This document shows, piece after piece, positions 8,454 to 16,905 of a stretch of 64,000 nt of DNA. Location: contig NZ_AOHZ01000086.1 in NCBI RefSeq assembly GCF_000337215.1, forward strand, positions 7,791-71,790, given 5' to 3'. Under the pieces are notes generated by a model that ran no database searches, was not told the DNA's origin, and saw nothing but the letters and a program-made list of their open reading frames with translations. The stretch comes from Natronolimnohabitans innermongolicus JCM 12255. GTDB lineage: Archaea > Halobacteriota > Halobacteria > Halobacteriales > Natrialbaceae. The stretch's first letter is position 1. Every line of letters begins with the position of its first letter. A program made the translations under genes and the position numbers.

Positions 8454-9659
8454 ATGGACTTTAGCTACACGGACGAACAGGAGTCGTTTCGCCGCGAACT
8501 GCGCGCGTGGCTCGAGGAGAACGCGCCGGACGGCTGGCTCGAGGATCCGGAACTGCCCGACGACGACGCCGAACGCGTCGAGTTCCTGCGAGACTGGCAG
8601 CGAACGCTCGCCGACGGCGGCTGGGCGGGCGTCCACTGGCCCGAGGAGTACGGCGGCCGGGGCGCGTCGCTGATCGAGCAGACGATCTACCGCGAAGAGA
8701 TGGCGCGGATCAACGCGCCGCCACAGATCAACCTCATCGGCATCAACCTCATCGCGCCGACGCTGATCGAAGTCGGGACCGAGGCACAGAAACAGCGATT
8801 CCTGCCGAAGATCCTCAGTGCGGAGGAGATCTGGTGTCAGGGCTACTCCGAGCCGGAGGCGGGCTCTGACGTCGCGAGTCTGACGACGAGCGCGGAACCC
8901 GCCGGCGACGGCGAGTGGCGCATCGACGGACAGAAGATCTGGACCAGTTACGCCCACGTCGCCGACTGGTGTTTCCTCGTTGCGCGGACCGATGACTCCG
9001 GGACGAAACACGAGGGGCTCACCGCGTTCCTCGTCGAGATGGACCAGGACGCGATCAGCACGGAGCCGATCCATCAACCACACGACGACCGGACGTTCAA
9101 CCAGGTCTATTTCGACGATGCGGTTGCAACCGACGACCGCGTCGTCGGCGAGGTCGACCAGGGCTGGGACGTCGTGATGACGCTGTCGGCGTTCGAGCAC
9201 GGCTCGACGTCGATCTACTCGATCGAACAGCGGTATCTGGACCTCCTCGAGTACTGTCGGACCGAGACGCGAAACGGGACGCCGCTGATCGAACGGGACC
9301 GAGTTCGCCAGCGGCTGGCGGATTTCGATGCGCGCATTCAGGCGGCGAAGGCGGCCCACCGTCGGAACGTCAGCAAACAGATGGAGACGGGAACCCCCGG
9401 ACCGGAGGGGTCGATGGACCTGCTCGTCAGCGACGAACTCAGACACGACCTGCTCAACTTCGCGGTGAACCTGCGGGGGCCGGCCGCGGCCCTGTGGGAG
9501 AACGGCCACAACGCCTTCGACGACACCTCCGGCTACATCCGGTCGTACGGCGCGTGGATCGCCGCCGGAACGGGCGACATCCAGCGAAACATCATCGGCG
9601 AGCGGGTGCTCGGCTTGCCGAAGGACGACAAGAGCAAAACGAGCCACCGGAGTGAGTGA
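8454..9659 (+). CDS. Acyl-CoA dehydrogenase, likely catalytic subunit of a paired ACAD
   Basis: A 401-residue full-length ACAD: N-terminal helical domain, middle beta domain with the FAD-contact motif SEPEAGSDV (132-140), and C-terminal helical domain. The MCAD-type catalytic Glu of the EGT motif is absent (AAGTGDIQRN, 370-379). A Glu is present in helix G (Glu248, SAFEHGST), where steroid-type and isovaleryl-CoA-type ACADs keep their base. It is followed after 2 bp by a second ACAD lacking both Glu positions, the arrangement of alpha2beta2 heterotetrameric ACADs such as mycobacterial ChsE/FadE pairs. Likely role: FAD-dependent alpha,beta-desaturation of a bulky acyl-CoA. Confidence 0.85.
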   Translation: MDFSYTDEQESFRRELRAWLEENAPDGWLEDPELPDDDAERVEFLRDWQRTLADGGWAGVHWPEEYGGRGASLIEQTIYREEMARINAPPQINLIGINLIAPTLIEVGTEAQKQRFLPKILSAEEIWCQGYSEPEAGSDVASLTTSAEPAGDGEWRIDGQKIWTSYAHVADWCFLVARTDDSGTKHEGLTAFLVEMDQDAISTEPIHQPHDDRTFNQVYFDDAVATDDRVVGEVDQGWDVVMTLSAFEHGSTSIYSIEQRYLDLLEYCRTETRNGTPLIERDRVRQRLADFDARIQAAKAAHRRNVSKQMETGTPGPEGSMDLLVSDELRHDLLNFAVNLRGPAAALWENGHNAFDDTSGYIRSYGAWIAAGTGDIQRNIIGERVLGLPKDDKSKTSHRSE

Positions 9660-9661
9660 CG

Positions 9662-10822
9662 ATGGACGCGAGACTAACCGACGAACACGAGCGCGTACAG
9701 GAGACCGCACGGGAGTTTATCGAATCCGAGGGCGGAATCGACCTCGCGAGACGACAGATCGACGGCGAGAACGTCGTCGACGACCTGTGGAACGAACTCG
9801 CCGACCTCGACTACACGGCGATCACCGTCCCCCTCGAGTACGACGGGTTCGGCGAGGGGATGGTGTACCTGGCGGCCCTGCTCGAGGTTGCGGGTCGCTA
9901 CGCGCTTCCCGGGCCGCTCCCCGAGACGGCGGCCGTCGCCGTGCCGCTGATTCGCGACCTCGGCACCGAAGACCAGCGGTCGCGGTTCCTGCCGTCGGTC
10001 GCCGACGGCGACCTCCGCATGAGCGTCGCCGTCTACGACGACGAAACCGAACCCCTCCCGGGCGGTATTCGGATGGGAGCCGAGCGACGCGGCGACGAGG
10101 GGACGACCGAGTTCCGACTCGAGGGGACGAAGACGCTGGTTCCGTACGCCGCGGAAACCGACGTGGTGATCGTCGCCGCGCGAACGCGCGAAGGCCAGGG
10201 ATACGACGGCGTCTCGCTGTTCGCGGTCGAAACCGATCACGACGCCGTCGAGGCGACCCGGATGGACAGCCTCGACTGGGCCCGACCGATGTACGAGCTG
10301 TCGATCGACGGACTCACCGTCGGCGAGGACGCGCTGCTCGGCCCGCTTCACGGCGGCGGGAGCGCGCTCGTGACCGCGATGGATCGGTTTTCGGTCGCGG
10401 GAACCGCGATGCTCGTCGGCGCCGCCGACAGGGCGGTCGAGCTCTCGGTCGAGTACGGCACCGAGCGCGAACAGTATGGGCAGCCGATCGGCCGGTTCCA
10501 GGCCGTCAAACACCGGACGGCCGATATGTGGGTCGACATGCAAAGCGCCCGCTCGCTGGTCTACTATGCCGCGTGGGCGCTCGACGAAGACGAACCCGAC
10601 GCCGCGCGCGCCGCCGCCGCGACGAAGGCCTTCGCGGCCGACCGCTTGCACCGCGTCTTCGGCGACGACATCTGGAACCACGGCGGGATGGGCTTCACCT
10701 GGGATCACGACGCCCACATCTACCTGAAACAGGCCAAGAGCTGGCGGAACTTCCTCGGCTCCCCCGAAGCGAACCGGGACCGACTCATCGACGCGCGACT
10801 CGCCGCCGAGCGGAACCGGTAG
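9662..10822 (+). CDS. Acyl-CoA dehydrogenase-like subunit without catalytic glutamate
   Basis: About 386 residues with the ACAD fold but divergent. The helix-G position is Asp241 (AMDRFSVAG), and the C-terminal EGT region is replaced by YLKQAKSWRNFLGS, so neither known catalytic Glu site is filled. The R-x-Q-F/Y-G dimer segment is kept as REQYGQPIGRFQAVKH. It begins 2 bp after the stop of the catalytic-type ACAD and is almost certainly co-translated and complexed with it. A GTG at 9656 would give two more residues. Known steroid ACADs form alpha2beta2 complexes in which one subunit has lost catalytic residues; that is my interpretation here. Confidence 0.8.
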   Translation: MDARLTDEHERVQETAREFIESEGGIDLARRQIDGENVVDDLWNELADLDYTAITVPLEYDGFGEGMVYLAALLEVAGRYALPGPLPETAAVAVPLIRDLGTEDQRSRFLPSVADGDLRMSVAVYDDETEPLPGGIRMGAERRGDEGTTEFRLEGTKTLVPYAAETDVVIVAARTREGQGYDGVSLFAVETDHDAVEATRMDSLDWARPMYELSIDGLTVGEDALLGPLHGGGSALVTAMDRFSVAGTAMLVGAADRAVELSVEYGTEREQYGQPIGRFQAVKHRTADMWVDMQSARSLVYYAAWALDEDEPDAARAAAATKAFAADRLHRVFGDDIWNHGGMGFTWDHDAHIYLKQAKSWRNFLGSPEANRDRLIDARLAAERNR

Positions 10823-10999
10823 GACGCCGCTCGAGCGGTGCGATCTCCGCCGTCGATCCCTGGCTCGGTTCGACCGGCTACGATCGCGAACGATCGGCAC
10901 GCGGCGCCGCCTGGTTCTCGCGGATTCGTCGGCGTCGAAACGGCGGTTCGTCGTCTTGTCCCGCCGTCCTGTCGTCTCGTCGTTTCGTCGGTCCCTAGG

Positions 11000-11007
11000 A
11001 TTATATG
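11000..11007 (+). promoter_or_regulatory. TATA box of the small ORF / kinase transcript
   Basis: The sequence attatatg sits 24-31 nt before an ATG at 11031, ideal spacing for a leaderless transcript. The large kinase ORF starts only at 11147, so the small ORF would be translated from the 5' end. The 10823-10999 stretch otherwise shows nothing. Confidence 0.55.
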
Positions 11008-11030
11008 CGAGATCGTTGTTACCTAGTGCC

Positions 11031-11150
11031 ATGACACACCGGTACGTTTCGAACGGGACGCTCGAGCCGGAACGTCTACAGCCGCTCGAGCGACGCGACC
11101 GACCGCTCGGAGAACGGGCGAAACGTTCACTCGCCGGGGTCTCGGCATGA
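11031..11150 (+). CDS. Possible 39-residue leaderless ORF coupled to the kinase gene
   Basis: A short ORF beginning MTHRYVSNGTLEPERLQPLE. It starts about 28 nt after a good TATA box, so its ATG would be at or next to the transcript 5' end, and its TGA overlaps the kinase ATG as ATGA. The peptide is basic and polar with no membrane segment or cysteine, unlike the acidic proteins around it. It may be a real small protein or only a ribosome-loading leader that delivers ribosomes to the kinase start. I do not recognise it; the layout is the main evidence. Confidence 0.4.
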   Translation: MTHRYVSNGTLEPERLQPLERRDRPLGERAKRSLAGVSA

Positions 11151-12265
11151 CTCGCACGGACGACTCCGACTACCTCGACCGGCTGATCGACGACGACGCG
11201 CTCCGCCGGTACCTGGAGTCGACCCTCGGCCCCGCGGACGGGCTCGAACTGACGTACCACCGGGAGGGCCAATCGAACGAGACGCTCTTCGTCCGGTGGG
11301 GCGAGCGGGAACTCGTGCTTCGGCGACCGCCCGCCGGCGCGACGGCCGACTCCGCACACGACGTGCTCCGCGAGTATCGCGTCCTCGAGGCCCTGCAGGA
11401 CGCGGACGTGCCGGTCCCGCGGACGGTCGCGGGCTGTGACGATCACGGCGTCCTCGGCGCCGATTTCTACCTGATGGAACGGTGTCGCGGCGACGTGCTC
11501 AGAGACGAGGAGCCCGAACGGTTCGCGCGACCGCGGCGCCGCCGATCGCTGGCGGAGCGGTTTATCGACACGCTCGCCGATATCCACGAGACCGATCCCG
11601 AAGCGGTCGGACTCGGGGAGCTAGGTCACCCCGACGGCTACACCGAACGGCAGATCGATCGGTGGACCGAGCAACTCGAGTGGGCGTTCGAGCGAACGGA
11701 AGCGGAGCGGTCGGTTCCGCTGCTTCGGGAGATCGCCGACTGGCTCGCCGCGAACGTTCCCGAGGCGTACGACCACACGCTGGTCCACGGCGATTACAAG
11801 CTCGACAACGTGATGTTCGCGCCGGACGGCGGTCGCGACGCGTCCTCGGACGAACGGGCGGACGGCGCCAGCGAACGGCCGCCGACGGTCGAAGCCGTCT
11901 TCGACTGGGAGCTCTGTACCCGCGGTGACCCCGCGATGGATCTCGGCTGGATGTTGGTCTACTGGCCCGATCCGGGCGATCCGTCGCTGGAGGACGGACT
12001 GTTGCCCCGGTTTCTGGTTCGGGAGGGGTACCCGACGCGGCGGGAACTCGTCGAGCGATACGAAGCCCTGACCGGCCGCACGTTCGACCACCATCGGTTC
12101 TACCGAACGTTCGGCGTGTTCAAGATGGCCGGCGCCTGCGAGATGATGTACCGCCGGTATCTCGAGGGGAACGCCGACAACGAGTCGTATCCCCTGATGG
12201 AACGGCGGGTTCCGAAACTCGCCGAGCGCGCCGACCGAATTCGGACGGGCGAGGAGCCGCTGTAG
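11147..12265 (+). CDS. APH-fold acyl-CoA-pathway kinase (phosphotransferase family, ACAD10/11 kinase type)
   Basis: A 372-residue kinase of the aminoglycoside-phosphotransferase fold. It has the catalytic loop VHGDYKLDN (His214 to Asn221) and the metal-binding FDWE (Asp253), separated by an insert of roughly 20 acidic residues not seen in its two paralogs in the window. The glycine-rich strand is HREGQSNETLFVRW near residues 38-51. This subfamily sits beside ACADs; the fused mammalian ACAD10/11 kinases and bacterial LvaA phosphorylate 4-hydroxyacyl-CoA. Here it follows the ACAD pair and precedes the thiolase-fold gene by 64 bp. The substrate is inferred from family only. Confidence 0.75.
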   Translation: MTRTDDSDYLDRLIDDDALRRYLESTLGPADGLELTYHREGQSNETLFVRWGERELVLRRPPAGATADSAHDVLREYRVLEALQDADVPVPRTVAGCDDHGVLGADFYLMERCRGDVLRDEEPERFARPRRRRSLAERFIDTLADIHETDPEAVGLGELGHPDGYTERQIDRWTEQLEWAFERTEAERSVPLLREIADWLAANVPEAYDHTLVHGDYKLDNVMFAPDGGRDASSDERADGASERPPTVEAVFDWELCTRGDPAMDLGWMLVYWPDPGDPSLEDGLLPRFLVREGYPTRRELVERYEALTGRTFDHHRFYRTFGVFKMAGACEMMYRRYLEGNADNESYPLMERRVPKLAERADRIRTGEEPL

Positions 12266-12329
12266 GCGGGGACGCCACTCGAGGAGTAGACGTAATACCG
12301 ATCAGCGGAAACAACAACCACGACAGTAC

Positions 12330-13502
12330 ATGGAAGCCTCACGAACGCCGATGGTCGCAGGGACGGCACAACTGCCGAACGGAACGTACTCGGTCCCCGA
12401 GCGGGACCTCGCGATGACCGTCGTGCGGGACGTCCTCGACGACGCGGATATCGCGCCGTCGGCCGTCGACGGTCTCTACATGCCGTCGCCGCGACCCTGG
12501 ACGGAGCAGAAGTTCTTTTCGACCGCCATGATCCGCCTGCTCGGTATCGAAGCGGATCGAACGCTCGAGGTGTCGACCGGCGGGACGAGCGGCGGAAAGG
12601 CGTTTCAGGCCGCCGTTCGGGACGTCCAAAGCGGCGCGGTCGACACGGCGCTCGTCTTCGCCGTCGAGCGCAATTCGACGGTCGAAACGACCGGCCCGTA
12701 CTTCGAGTACATCCTGCAGACGTTCGAGTCGGAGTTCGAGTCACCGATCGGGATGTCGATCCCGGGAATCTACGCCCAGAGCATGCAGCGATACTGCCAC
12801 GAGTACGACGTCGATCGCGACGACCTCGCCGAAATCGTCGTCAAAAACCGCGACAACGCGACCGACGATCCGGAGACGCTTTTCGACAGTGCCGTCACGC
12901 GAACGGCGGTGCTCGAGTCGCGGCCGGTCGCGGAGCCGATCCGACTGTTCGAGTGTCCGGCCCCGTGCGACGGCGCCGCGGCGATCGTCGTAACCGCCGA
13001 CCCGGACGTTGCGGCGGCTGTCGACGACCCGGCTACCGTGGCCGGAATCGGCTCGCACCACGCCGCGAGCCACCACCTCGCGTCCCGTCACGGGTCGATG
13101 ACCGAACTCTCGGCCGTTCGCCGCGCCGCGTCCGAGGCGAGCGCGGCGGCCGGTCGCTCGCGCGACGAGATCGACGTCTACGAGCCGTACGCGCCGTTCC
13201 CGCACGTCGAAGCGATCGTCACGGAGGAACTCGGCCTCGTCGACCGGGGCGAGGGCGTCGCCGCCTGTCTCGACGGTCGGACGGCGCCAGACGGCGAATT
13301 TCCGATCAGCCCGTCCGGGGGCTGTCTCGGTCGCGGCCATCCGCCGATGGTGACGCCGCTTCACAACTACGTCCACGCCGTCCGGCAGCTCCGGGGAACG
13401 GCCTCGAGTCAGGTTCCGGACGCGACGACGGTCATGACGACGAGCGAACACGGCCACGTCAACGGCGTGACGGCGACGGTCTTCGAACGGGGTGACCGCT
13501 GA
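12330..13502 (+). CDS. Thiolase-fold protein without nucleophilic Cys (Ltp2-like aldolase candidate)
   Basis: A 390-residue thiolase-superfamily protein. Where thiolases have the acylated Cys, this one reads STGGTSGGKAF (82-92), so it cannot use the usual Claisen mechanism. The region around residues 281-290, DVYEPYAPFPHVE, holds tyrosines, and EHGHVNG near residue 373 keeps the C-terminal His region. It overlaps by one base (TGATG) with a DUF35 protein. In actinobacterial steroid breakdown, Cys-less Ltp2 pairs with a DUF35 domain and acts as a retro-aldolase on a 3-hydroxyacyl-CoA side chain. I infer a similar C-C cleaving role, substrate unknown. Confidence 0.75.
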   Translation: MEASRTPMVAGTAQLPNGTYSVPERDLAMTVVRDVLDDADIAPSAVDGLYMPSPRPWTEQKFFSTAMIRLLGIEADRTLEVSTGGTSGGKAFQAAVRDVQSGAVDTALVFAVERNSTVETTGPYFEYILQTFESEFESPIGMSIPGIYAQSMQRYCHEYDVDRDDLAEIVVKNRDNATDDPETLFDSAVTRTAVLESRPVAEPIRLFECPAPCDGAAAIVVTADPDVAAAVDDPATVAGIGSHHAASHHLASRHGSMTELSAVRRAASEASAAAGRSRDEIDVYEPYAPFPHVEAIVTEELGLVDRGEGVAACLDGRTAPDGEFPISPSGGCLGRGHPPMVTPLHNYVHAVRQLRGTASSQVPDATTVMTTSEHGHVNGVTATVFERGDR

Positions 13503-13903
13503 TGGAGCGCACGCCGTACACCGAGCCGTTCTGGGCGGCCCTCGCCGACGACCGATTGCTGATCCACGCCTGCGAGGACTGCGCCGAACGGTTCTTTCCG
13601 CCCGCACCGCTGTGTCCAGCCTGCGGGTCGGACGCGGTCGACTGGGAGGAGTCCTCGGGCCGCGGCACGCTCTACTCGGTTACGCGCCAGCACGCGACGG
13701 CCGACGGCTTTCCGGATCGGATCGTCGCGGGGGTCGTCGAACTCGACGACGGGCCGCGCATCCTGACGCCGATAGACGCGAGCTACGAAGCGCTCTCGAT
13801 CGGCGACCGGGTCGTCGTCGAAGCGTGTGACTACCCCCACGAGTACGATCGCGGCCGCCTCGAGTCGGCGCCGTTCTTCGCGGCGACGACTCTCGAGGAG
13901 TGA
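13502..13903 (+). CDS. DUF35 Zn-ribbon / OB-fold partner of the thiolase-fold protein
   Basis: A 133-residue protein with an N-terminal rubredoxin-like zinc ribbon (Cys24, Cys27, Cys38, Cys41) followed by an OB-fold that includes GTLYSVTRQH. Its start overlaps the thiolase-fold stop by one nucleotide. Such proteins form complexes with thiolases, HMG-CoA synthases or Ltp aldolases and shape the CoA-substrate channel. It ends 32 bp before the convergent hydratase gene. It is one of three DUF35 genes in the window, each overlapping a thiolase-fold gene. Confidence 0.85.
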   Translation: MERTPYTEPFWAALADDRLLIHACEDCAERFFPPAPLCPACGSDAVDWEESSGRGTLYSVTRQHATADGFPDRIVAGVVELDDGPRILTPIDASYEALSIGDRVVVEACDYPHEYDRGRLESAPFFAATTLEE

Positions 13904-13935
13904 AGAAGCGGTCGGTCGAGGGCGGCGATGGCGGC

Positions 13936-14730
13936 CTATCGGCCTTCGAACTCCGGTTCGCGTCCCTCGATCCGCGCGGTGAACCCTTCCGTGTAATCGT
14001 GCGTGTCGTCGAGTTGGTTTCCGAGCGCTCGTTCGTACGCGAGCCCTTCGTCGAGGGGCACGTCCAGGGCGGCGTTCAGCGCTTTCCGGGCGTTTTCCAT
14101 CCCGAGCGGCGCGTTCTCGGCGAGTTCGTCGGCGAGTTCCCGGGCGCGCTCGTCGACGCGCTCGGGGTCGCAGATTTCGTTTACCAACCCGATCTGTTTC
14201 GCCTCCGCCGGATCGATGAACTCGCCGCTTAACACGAGTTCCTTCGCTTTCGCCAGTCCGATCAGTCGCGGGAGGCGCTGGGTCGCGCCGCCGTGGGGGA
14301 ACGTGCCGAGTTGCACCTCGATGACGCCGTACTTGGCGTCGGGAGAGATGACCCGGAAGTCAGCCGGAAGCGACAGCTCGAACGCGCCCGCGGGCGCCGC
14401 GCGCTTGATCCCGACCACGGTCGGGACGCGTGCGGTATCGATCGTTTCGATCACCTCTCCCAGCAGATTTCCGTTCTCGTCGCCCGCATCCGCCTGCTCG
14501 CCTCGATCGCGCATCATCTCGAGGTCCATCCCCGCACAGAAGACGGGTCCCTCTCCGAGCAACGCGATGGCGCGGACGGAGTCGTCGGCGAGCACCTCCT
14601 CGAACGCCTGTTTGAGGTCCCGAAGGACGTCCTCGTTCATCGCGTTCCGTTTCTCCGGCCGATTCAAAACGACGTCGGCGCGGTGACCGTCGACGTCGAC
14701 GAGCGCATTCCCTGTGCCAATCTCTCGCAT
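13936..14730 (-). CDS. Enoyl-CoA hydratase/isomerase family, both catalytic Glu present
   Basis: A 264-residue crotonase-fold protein. The oxyanion-hole segment FCAGMDL is at 65-71, and the two hydratase acids appear as Glu118 (AGAFELS) and Glu138 (YGVIEVQLG), so hydratase activity is plausible. The start at 14730 is preferred over the in-frame ATG at 14748, because an AT-rich element (gataataat on the top strand, 14755-14763) lies about 29 nt upstream of 14730. It converges with the DUF35 gene. It likely hydrates a 2-enoyl-CoA made by the nearby ACADs. Confidence 0.85.
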   Translation of the reverse strand: MREIGTGNALVDVDGHRADVVLNRPEKRNAMNEDVLRDLKQAFEEVLADDSVRAIALLGEGPVFCAGMDLEMMRDRGEQADAGDENGNLLGEVIETIDTARVPTVVGIKRAAPAGAFELSLPADFRVISPDAKYGVIEVQLGTFPHGGATQRLPRLIGLAKAKELVLSGEFIDPAEAKQIGLVNEICDPERVDERARELADELAENAPLGMENARKALNAALDVPLDEGLAYERALGNQLDDTHDYTEGFTARIEGREPEFEGR

Positions 14731-14763
14731 AGTATGATACTCTACCATCGCGGTGATAATAAT

Positions 14764-15276
14764 GTCGGTCTCTTTCGGACGGTCTGCTGTACCGATGTCT
14801 CGCCCGCAGGACGGCTCGCGCTCTGGACGGACTGACCGACAGTAGTCCGTAGCAGCCGCCAGGACGGCTGTATCCGCACGGGTGGGTAGGTTTCACCTCG
14901 GACAGGGTCGGGTCACGGTCGCCCCGGCTTCCCGCACCGATTCGCCTTTCGCGATGTGTGGGTGTGAGATACACTTTGGTACACAGTCTCACACAAAATC
15001 TCTGTCTGTTATGGTAACACCCTAAGGGTGTTATAGTTGTGGTGGGCGGACAGCTCTGGGGGACGAATACCCATTCTATCCGAACTGAAACGCCGTTCCA
15101 CGAGAGACTGGATCGGAACGTAACGCAACGGGCTGTCGGACGGCGACGGCTCGAGACGAACGCGTACGCGTCAGTGGTTGAAAACCGACCGTGGCCGTGA
15201 GTGCTGCCTCCCGAAAACGAGTACAGTAGCGCAAACGGGACGCTGACCTCCTCTCTGCGACGGAACCGAACCTGCG
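14764..15276. other. About 500-bp gene-free region with two dyad symmetries
   Basis: No credible ORF on either strand. Two inverted repeats stand out: an 8-bp arm pair gtgtgaga / tctcacac (14962-14969 and 14987-14994, 17-nt spacer), and a near-continuous palindrome taacaccct-a-agggtgtta (15015-15033). They lie 230-300 bp upstream of the hydratase start and just past the 3' end of the ligase gene. They could be operators, a processed RNA, or remnants of a mobile element. Confidence 0.4.
15015..15033. repeat. Perfect 9-bp palindrome with 1-nt spacer
   Basis: Arms taacaccct and agggtgtta are exact inverted repeats around a single A. The size and symmetry fit a dimeric regulator site. No run of T follows on either side, so it does not look like a terminator. 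Confidence 0.5.
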
Positions 15277-16821
15277 TTACTCGAGTTCAATCTTTCGTAC
15301 CTTTCCGCTCGCCGTCCGCGGGAGTTCGTCGATGAACTCGATCTTGCGGGGGTGCTTGTAGGCCGCGAGGTTGTCGAGCGAGAAGTCCCTGACGTCGTCG
15401 GCCGTGATGTCCTCGCCGACGGTCGCGTTCGGCGCCGGGACGACGAACGCCTTCGGGACCTCGTTTCGCCGTTCGTCGGGGACGCCGACGACGGCGACGT
15501 CGGCGATGGCGTCGTGCTCTCGCAGCAGATCCTCGACCTCGCTCGGGTAGACGTTGTAGCCCGCGGTCACGATGACGTCTTTCGCCCGGTCGATGATCTC
15601 GTAGTAGTTGTCCTCGTCGCAGCGAGCGATGTCGCCCGTACGGAAGTAGCCGTTCTCGTCGAACGCCGCGTCCGTCTCCTCGGGGAGGTTGTGGTATCCC
15701 TTCATCACGTGCGGGCCGCGAATCAGTAGCTCGCCCTCCTCTCCGGGTTCGACCTCGTCGCCGCTCTCGTCGACGATCTTGCAGTCGGTCATCCGGAACG
15801 GCTGTCCGATCGTTCCCAGTCGCGGCCCGAACGTGGAGTCGTGGCCCGCGTGGGTCGCGCCGCTGGTTTCTGTCAGCCCGTACCCCTCGTACATATCGAC
15901 GCCCGCGACCGACTCGAACTCCTCTTGTACCGTTACGGACATCTTCGCCCCGCCTTCGCCGACCGACTCGAGACTCGAGAGATCGTACTCGCCGAACGAG
16001 TCGTCGTTGATCATGTCGACGAACATCGCGGTGACGCCGTTGAACGCGCTGATCTCGTGTTCTTCGATCGCCGCCATCGCGTCGGCCGGATCCCACTCGC
16101 TGGGGTCGCGGAGATAGACGCACCCGCCCTTGATCAGCGGTTGCCACGTGCAGTGGTAGACGCCGGTCGTGTGGTACAGCGGCAGACTCACGAGCACCCG
16201 TTCGTCGTCCGGCTCGTCGACGCCGGTGGTCAGTCCCGCGAACGCCTGCGTTCGGAGGTTCTTGTGGGTCGAGAGGACGCCTTTCGGCTTTCCCGTCGTG
16301 CCGCTCGTGTAGAGTTGCGTGGAGATGTCGTCGTCCGCGCGGTCGACGCAGATCGGGTCGCCGTCGACCGCTTCGAACGGCACGTCGTCCGGGCGGGCGT
16401 CTCCGACGGTGACGACCAGCGGGTCGGCCCCGGTCGCCTCGAGGGTCTCCTCGACGACGTCGCGTAACTGTTCGTGCGTCACGATCACCTGCGCGTTCGA
16501 GTCGGTGAGCTGGTGTTCGAGTTCCCGCGACCGGTACTGGGGATTGGCCGGCGAGACGGGCGTGCCCGCTTTGAGACCGCCGAAGAACGCGATCAGGAAC
16601 TCCGGACAGTTCGGGACGTAAAGCAACAGCCTGTCGTCGGGTTCGATCCCGCGTTCGGCCAGTCCGCCGGCGAAGGCCGCGGATCGATCGCGGAGTTCGG
16701 CGTGTGTCAGCGTCCGCTCGCCCATTTTGATCGCCGGCTCGTCGCCGCGCTCTGCCGCCGTGACGTCGTGGAGTGCACCGGCGTTACCGGTGGCCACGTC
16801 TTGAAAGTCGGTCCGTTCCAT
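15277..16821 (-). CDS. AMP-forming acyl-CoA ligase
   Basis: A 514-residue ANL-superfamily enzyme. It has the phosphate-binding P-loop YTSGTTGKPK (171-180), the YEGYGLTETSG adenylate motif, the hinge DRAKDVIVTAGYN, and a C-terminal PRTASGKVRK with the catalytic Lys. It activates a carboxylic acid to acyl-AMP and then the CoA thioester. The ATG at 16821 is preferred over an in-frame GTG at 16836. It sits between the hydratase and the ABC transporter operon on the same strand (stop of permease to this start 84 bp), so it may be read through from the transporter operon. Chain length specificity is unknown. Confidence 0.9.
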   Translation of the reverse strand: MERTDFQDVATGNAGALHDVTAAERGDEPAIKMGERTLTHAELRDRSAAFAGGLAERGIEPDDRLLLYVPNCPEFLIAFFGGLKAGTPVSPANPQYRSRELEHQLTDSNAQVIVTHEQLRDVVEETLEATGADPLVVTVGDARPDDVPFEAVDGDPICVDRADDDISTQLYTSGTTGKPKGVLSTHKNLRTQAFAGLTTGVDEPDDERVLVSLPLYHTTGVYHCTWQPLIKGGCVYLRDPSEWDPADAMAAIEEHEISAFNGVTAMFVDMINDDSFGEYDLSSLESVGEGGAKMSVTVQEEFESVAGVDMYEGYGLTETSGATHAGHDSTFGPRLGTIGQPFRMTDCKIVDESGDEVEPGEEGELLIRGPHVMKGYHNLPEETDAAFDENGYFRTGDIARCDEDNYYEIIDRAKDVIVTAGYNVYPSEVEDLLREHDAIADVAVVGVPDERRNEVPKAFVVPAPNATVGEDITADDVRDFSLDNLAAYKHPRKIEFIDELPRTASGKVRKIELE

Positions 16822-16905
16822 GCCTACGAATGACACTCTCCACGAGACAATGTGAAACTACCGCTCACCGAACACCAAAGCGGAAAAGCGGCGAGTCGAC
16901 CGTGC

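Noticed and set aside
13900-14835. Plus-strand ORFs over the hydratase at 13936
   Set aside because: Shadows of the minus-strand crotonase gene, which has both catalytic Glu residues and a normal length.
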